From NCBI GenBank assembly GCA_004151065.3, contig NWUY0300014616.1:92786-103590 (forward strand): DNA of 10,805 nucleotides, in the 5' to 3' direction. Shown here piece by piece: positions 8,721 through 10,805 of this stretch. The DNA is from Larix sibirica (lineage: Eukaryota; Streptophyta; Pinopsida; Pinales; Pinaceae). The notes beneath the pieces are model-generated. The model was not told where the DNA came from, searched no databases, and saw only the letters and a list, made by a program, of their open reading frames with translations. The stretch's first letter is position 1, and every line of letters begins with the position of its first letter. The position numbers were made by a program, and so were the translations under genes.

Positions 8721-8812
8721 AGACAGATGGGCCTTAACTATATATGGAATGGGAATTCGATGGAGGATGCATTGTAAGGTTGGCTTGGCAATCCAATATA
8801 CAGCTCTAGCAT

Positions 8813-10115
8813 TCATCCATCGAAATTGAGCTTGCAAATATCCTTGGGAGGAGCATACCAAAACGAATTACTTTGGGGGTGAAGATTTTTTAGAGTAGTC
8901 AAGGGACATTGAATGCTGGTGACTAGATTCCAATTGTTCCATATACTTTGTTCCTGAGTCTCGCACTACTTGTCTTCATTGGTCCAAGTAGTTTGGTTGA
9001 GAGTCTATTGAATGTTGGATTGAAGGGTGCTCCATATTTGCTCAAACTTTTGCTTGTCTCCCTTAAAGGTTCTTCTGTTGTGCTCCTTCCAAACTAACCA
9101 GATGATGAAGCCTAGGATGAGATTCTATATTATGTTAAGAATGTTGTTGTGGAAATCCTTAATTCTCTAGTTGTCCAGAGTGTTTTGAATGGATCATGCG
9201 TCTCTGTTGGACTGTATGAAGAGGTTGGCCGCTTTGTCCCAAAAATTGGTTGTGAAGGGGCATTTGATGAGCAGGTGGCTCATATCTTCCTGGTGCATAA
9301 GGCAGAGGTAGCATATGGAGGGACCAATGAAGCCTCTTCGAAGGATTTTATCCAAGGTGAGAATCTTGTTGTGGATAACTAGCCATAGAAACAAAGAATA
9401 ACTAGCCATAGAAACAAAGAATTTTTTGGCTAGAAGTTGCCTTTCCAGATTTTATTCCAAACGGGCTCGTTCTGACACTAGCATGTATGCCTCTCTGATA
9501 ATGAAGGTACCTGTTGTATTGTATCCCCATCTCAATTGATCTGTGCCTTGCTTTTTTTTTAATTTTCCTACATTGAAGCTCATTCCAAAGTGATCCCTAT
9601 CAGGCTCTTCCGAGCTCGAGTTCCAGTGTTCTCCATTTAGCCATTGTCTCCATTCACTAGAATTGTTGTCAGTTTTCTAGTAACCAGAGATGACTTTATT
9701 GTCTCTTAAAAGGGGATGGTTGATAAGAGATGCTGACTATGGATGCTTAATAAGAGGGGGGAGTTGCTCCCAAGAAACTTCCCAAAATAGAGCATGATTT
9801 CCTTCTCCGATTTCCCAAAAACTGTGAGTTCTAATGAGATCTCTTTGGGCCCAGGCAGAGTTCCATGTGATAGAACCTCTTATGTCGCTTGTGACCCTTA
9901 TTAGGTTCTCCGTGAGGCTAAGGAGCTCATACTTATCCCTCCAAATTGTATCCCAGGAGGTGAGGGGGCGCGTGACAAGGTTCCGCCAAATTTTAACAAA
10001 GAGAGCCTTATTAAGGATCTCTAGATCTCGAAGGCCTATGCCTCCTTTTGATTTTGGCTTGCAAACTTTATCCCAAGCGACCAGAGCCATCGGACAAGCT
10101 CTGCCACCCCCTCCC
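8813..10115 (-). mobile_element. LINE-3: truncated minus-strand LINE ORF2 tail
   Basis: Read on the minus strand from about 10115, MALVAWDKVCKPKSKGGIGL (10095-10035) begins a run of plant LINE ORF2 C-terminal sequence that continues through the connector, zf-RVT and a linker. It ends at KLNFDG, the first strand of an RNase H domain (Asp codon 8821-8819). Beyond 8816 the RNase H pattern is lost. The element therefore lacks its 5' part, its catalytic RT, most of RNase H and any 3' UTR. Its sequence differs enough from LINE-1 and LINE-2 to be another lineage. It sits tail to tail with LINE-2. Confidence 0.8.
8813..10115 (-). pseudogene. LINE-3 ORF2 fragment: connector, zf-RVT, linker, start of RNase H
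   Basis: The minus-strand frame 10115-9737 is open and reads LRDLEILNKALFVKIWRNL, TSWDTIWRDKY, GSITWNSAWAQRDL and GEGNHALFWEVSW. It goes on with a stop (TAG, 9679-9677) after VISGY, then LRWGYNTTGTFIIREAYMLV. After a shift the zinc finger reads SLFLWLVIHNKILTLDKIL and GPSICYLCLMHQEDMSHLLI then KCPF, with CxxC, His and Cys all present. Downstream, IIWLVWKEHNRRTFKG (about 9110-9060) and QTTWTNEDK lead to a stop, and then IWNNWNLVTSIQCPL to SFWYAPPKDICKLNFDG is open. A 23-base tandem duplication breaks the zinc finger frame. Confidence 0.8.
9376..9421. repeat. Perfect 23-bp tandem duplication inside LINE-3
   Basis: The 23 bases at 9376-9398 (starting TAACTAGCCATAG) are repeated exactly at 9399-9421. 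On the minus strand each copy encodes the zf-RVT segment SLFLWLV, so the second copy duplicates it. Because 23 is not a multiple of three, the duplication shifts the LINE-3 frame. Two identical copies in otherwise degraded sequence point to a recent replication-slippage event. Confidence 0.95.
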
Positions 10116-10396
10116 TTGCAACATCTAGCTCTTTGCCTCAAACTCATTACATCAAGAGCTTGGACAAAACAAGCTTCCACCCAAAATCCAAAACCCACAT
10201 AATACCACAAGAAGCAAAGCACCCAATGCACTTTCAAACGATGAATTTGACATAGGTTAGCTCGACTTGTCACCCAAAAACATTTAACTATCCAAGTGAG
10301 CTCCCTCGAGCTTGCCATAACTCTCAATCGCTTCTCGTCATACCCTACGCAAGCGGCATACTTGCTGCTTGTAACCAAATCCTTATAATATTTCAA
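10116..10396 (-). other. Unassigned open frame joined to LINE-3
   Basis: The open minus-strand frame that covers the LINE-3 connector extends upstream without a stop to 10396 (219 codons in all). Its first 90 or so codons (MKYYKDLVTSSKYAACVGY, RVMASSRELTWIVKCFWV, FLWYYVGFGFWV) do not resemble the RT thumb expected before MALVAWDKVC. The join near 10115 is therefore probably the 5' truncation point of LINE-3, with unrelated target DNA beyond. The segment is richer in GC than the flank after 10400. It could be old host coding sequence or another repeat; I do not recognise it. Confidence 0.35.
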
Positions 10397-10805
10397 ATCC
10401 CATTGTTGACTTTAATGTGTTTTGAAGAATATAAAATTTACGCATAACAAAATAATATATATATGACAAGAAAATGACAGATATCAACTAATCATTTTAA
10501 ATGTATTTTTCTCGAATATTATGATATTGATATTTATTTTTAAGACAATTTTATTGGTAATATGGTTGCGAGAAGAATAAAGAATAATCGATTTAAAAAG
10601 AAGAGTAATTTAAAGTATTTTTACGCCGATAGGCGTTATTTCCCGAGGGTCGTTTTGAGGGTCGTTATTTCCCGAGGCGTTATAAGTACAAGTATTATAG
10701 TGATCAAAAGTTTTTGTTAAAAAGAACTTAAACTTATGATTTATCTTGCAAGTTTTTTTGGTAATATTCAAATTTTTTTTTAATAAAATCATTTTATTTT
10801 GGGTT
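10397..10805. other. AT-rich flank without a gene
   Basis: The end of the window is strongly AT-rich, with TATATATAT near 10455 and runs of T at 10751-10758 and 10772-10780. A perfect inverted repeat, AATAAAA-TCA-TTTTATT, lies at 10782-10798. A 60-codon minus-strand frame (10610-10792) is rich in Lys and Asn, as any AT-rich DNA would give, and is not supported as a gene. The only unusual spot is the small GC-richer nested repeat at 10631-10683, listed separately. Confidence 0.5.
10631..10683. repeat. Nested short direct repeats
   Basis: CGTTATTTCCCGAGG occurs at 10634-10648 and again, exactly, at 10663-10677. GAGGGTCGTT occurs at 10645-10654 and 10657-10666. AGGCGTTAT occurs at 10631-10639 and 10675-10683. 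The units overlap, so the 53-base block looks built by repeated local duplication. It is CpG-rich in otherwise AT-rich DNA. Confidence 0.9.

Larger units (their letters stand above)
3300..8812 (+). mobile_element. LINE-2: near-complete but dead plant L1-type retrotransposon
   Basis: This plus-strand element has the full LINE order: candidate leader, gag-like ORF1 with a DUF4283-like domain and zinc knuckle, then ORF2 with AP-type endonuclease, RT and zf-RVT. About 5.5 kb remain. The 3' end is missing: the coding trace stops after GWLGNPIYSS near 8805, before any RNase H domain, 3' UTR or poly(A). At that point LINE-3 begins on the other strand. ORF2 carries at least 15 in-frame stops, frameshifts near 5390, 6920, 7178 and 7293, and a deleted RT active site. 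The element is old and cannot move by itself. Confidence 0.85.
5366..8812 (+). pseudogene. LINE-2 ORF2: endonuclease-reverse transcriptase, decayed and 3' truncated
   Basis: Roughly 1150 codon positions remain of a protein that is usually longer when an RNase H domain is present. Domain order is endonuclease (5366-6030), linker, RT (about 6650-7700), connector (7770-8400) and zf-RVT (about 8415-8720). In-frame stops occur at 5578, 5635, 5791, 5821, 5875, 6115, 6187, 6262, 6337, 6547, 6820, 7560, 7650, 7767, 8391, 8604 and 8775 (first base). Frame changes lie near 5390, 6920, 7178 and 7293. The longest open piece is 7770-8393. The intact enzyme would nick target DNA and prime cDNA synthesis from the nick. 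The coding trace fades at about 8805, where minus-strand LINE-3 sequence takes over. Confidence 0.85.

Noticed and set aside
8601-8861. Minus-strand frame of 86 codons
   Set aside because: It is antisense to the clear zf-RVT of LINE-2 and shows no family motif.
8818-8893. Plus-strand reading KLSLQISLGGAYQNELL, then WG and (next frame) EDFL, as a continuation of LINE-2
   Set aside because: It resembles the ORF2 C-terminus of plant LINEs, but it needs a frameshift. It is also the antisense of a continuous minus-strand frame that spells a better match (SFWYAPPKDICKLNFDG). Both cannot be ancestral; the minus reading is longer and uninterrupted.
9149-9382. Plus-strand frame of 77 codons
   Set aside because: It is the antisense shadow of the LINE-3 zinc finger (CYLC, HLLIKC).
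8600-10115. Twin-priming inversion of a single LINE as the origin of the convergent pair
   Set aside because: Twin priming gives an inverted 5' part followed by a 3' part in divergent orientation. Here the orientation is convergent, and both pieces contain a zinc finger, of different sequence.
9834-10202. Plus-strand frame of 122 codons
   Set aside because: It is antisense to the LINE-3 connector, whose motifs (MALVAWDKVCKPKSKGGIGL) are convincing on the minus strand.
10782-10798. Hairpin AATAAAA-TCA-TTTTATT as a terminator or polyadenylation signal
   Set aside because: It is a 7-base AT-only stem in AT-rich DNA, expected by chance, with no gene ending nearby.
1-10805. CRISPR arrays, tRNA or rRNA genes, bacterial operons, LTRs
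   Set aside because: No regularly spaced repeats, no cloverleaf or rRNA-like stretches, no ribosome-binding-site-led gene series, and no long terminal direct repeats were seen by eye on either strand.

Overview
The window looks like intergenic DNA from a large, repeat-rich plant nuclear genome. It is AT-leaning, and no intact host gene is visible. Most of it consists of decayed non-LTR (LINE, plant L1-type) retrotransposons. The gymnosperm-like flavour is only an impression from remembered protein similarity; it cannot be settled from this sequence.

Layout: (1) about 1-345, flank with no gene. (2) About 350-2330, minus strand: LINE-1, a 5'-truncated ORF2 tail holding the end of the reverse transcriptase (RT), an RT-type zinc finger (zf-RVT) and a C-terminal RNase H domain. 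(3) About 2340-3240: unassigned, T-rich on the plus strand, with one 171-codon hydrophobic frame. (4) About 3300-8812, plus strand: LINE-2, the most complete element. It has a G-rich possible 5' leader, a gag-like ORF1 (DUF4283-like domain plus zinc knuckle) and an ORF2 with AP-type endonuclease, RT and zf-RVT. (5) About 8813-10115, minus strand: LINE-3, an ORF2 tail from the RT connector through zf-RVT to the first residues of an RNase H domain. It abuts LINE-2 tail to tail. (6) About 10116-10396: an unassigned open minus-strand frame continuous with LINE-3. (7) 10397-10805: very AT-rich flank with a small nested repeat.

In an intact element, ORF1 would bind the RNA, and ORF2 would nick the target and copy the RNA by target-primed reverse transcription. 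The RNase H domain is an accessory found in some plant L1 lineages. Nothing here can do this now. LINE-2 carries more than a dozen in-frame stops, several frameshifts, a deletion through its RT catalytic FADD box and lost zinc ligands. Many stops sit where a tryptophan is expected (TGG to TAG or TGA), as in slow decay of methylated DNA. I found no convincing new biological system. The most interesting points are the tail-to-tail junction, the ATGA overlap of ORF1 and ORF2, the RNase H module, and two stretches I could not assign.
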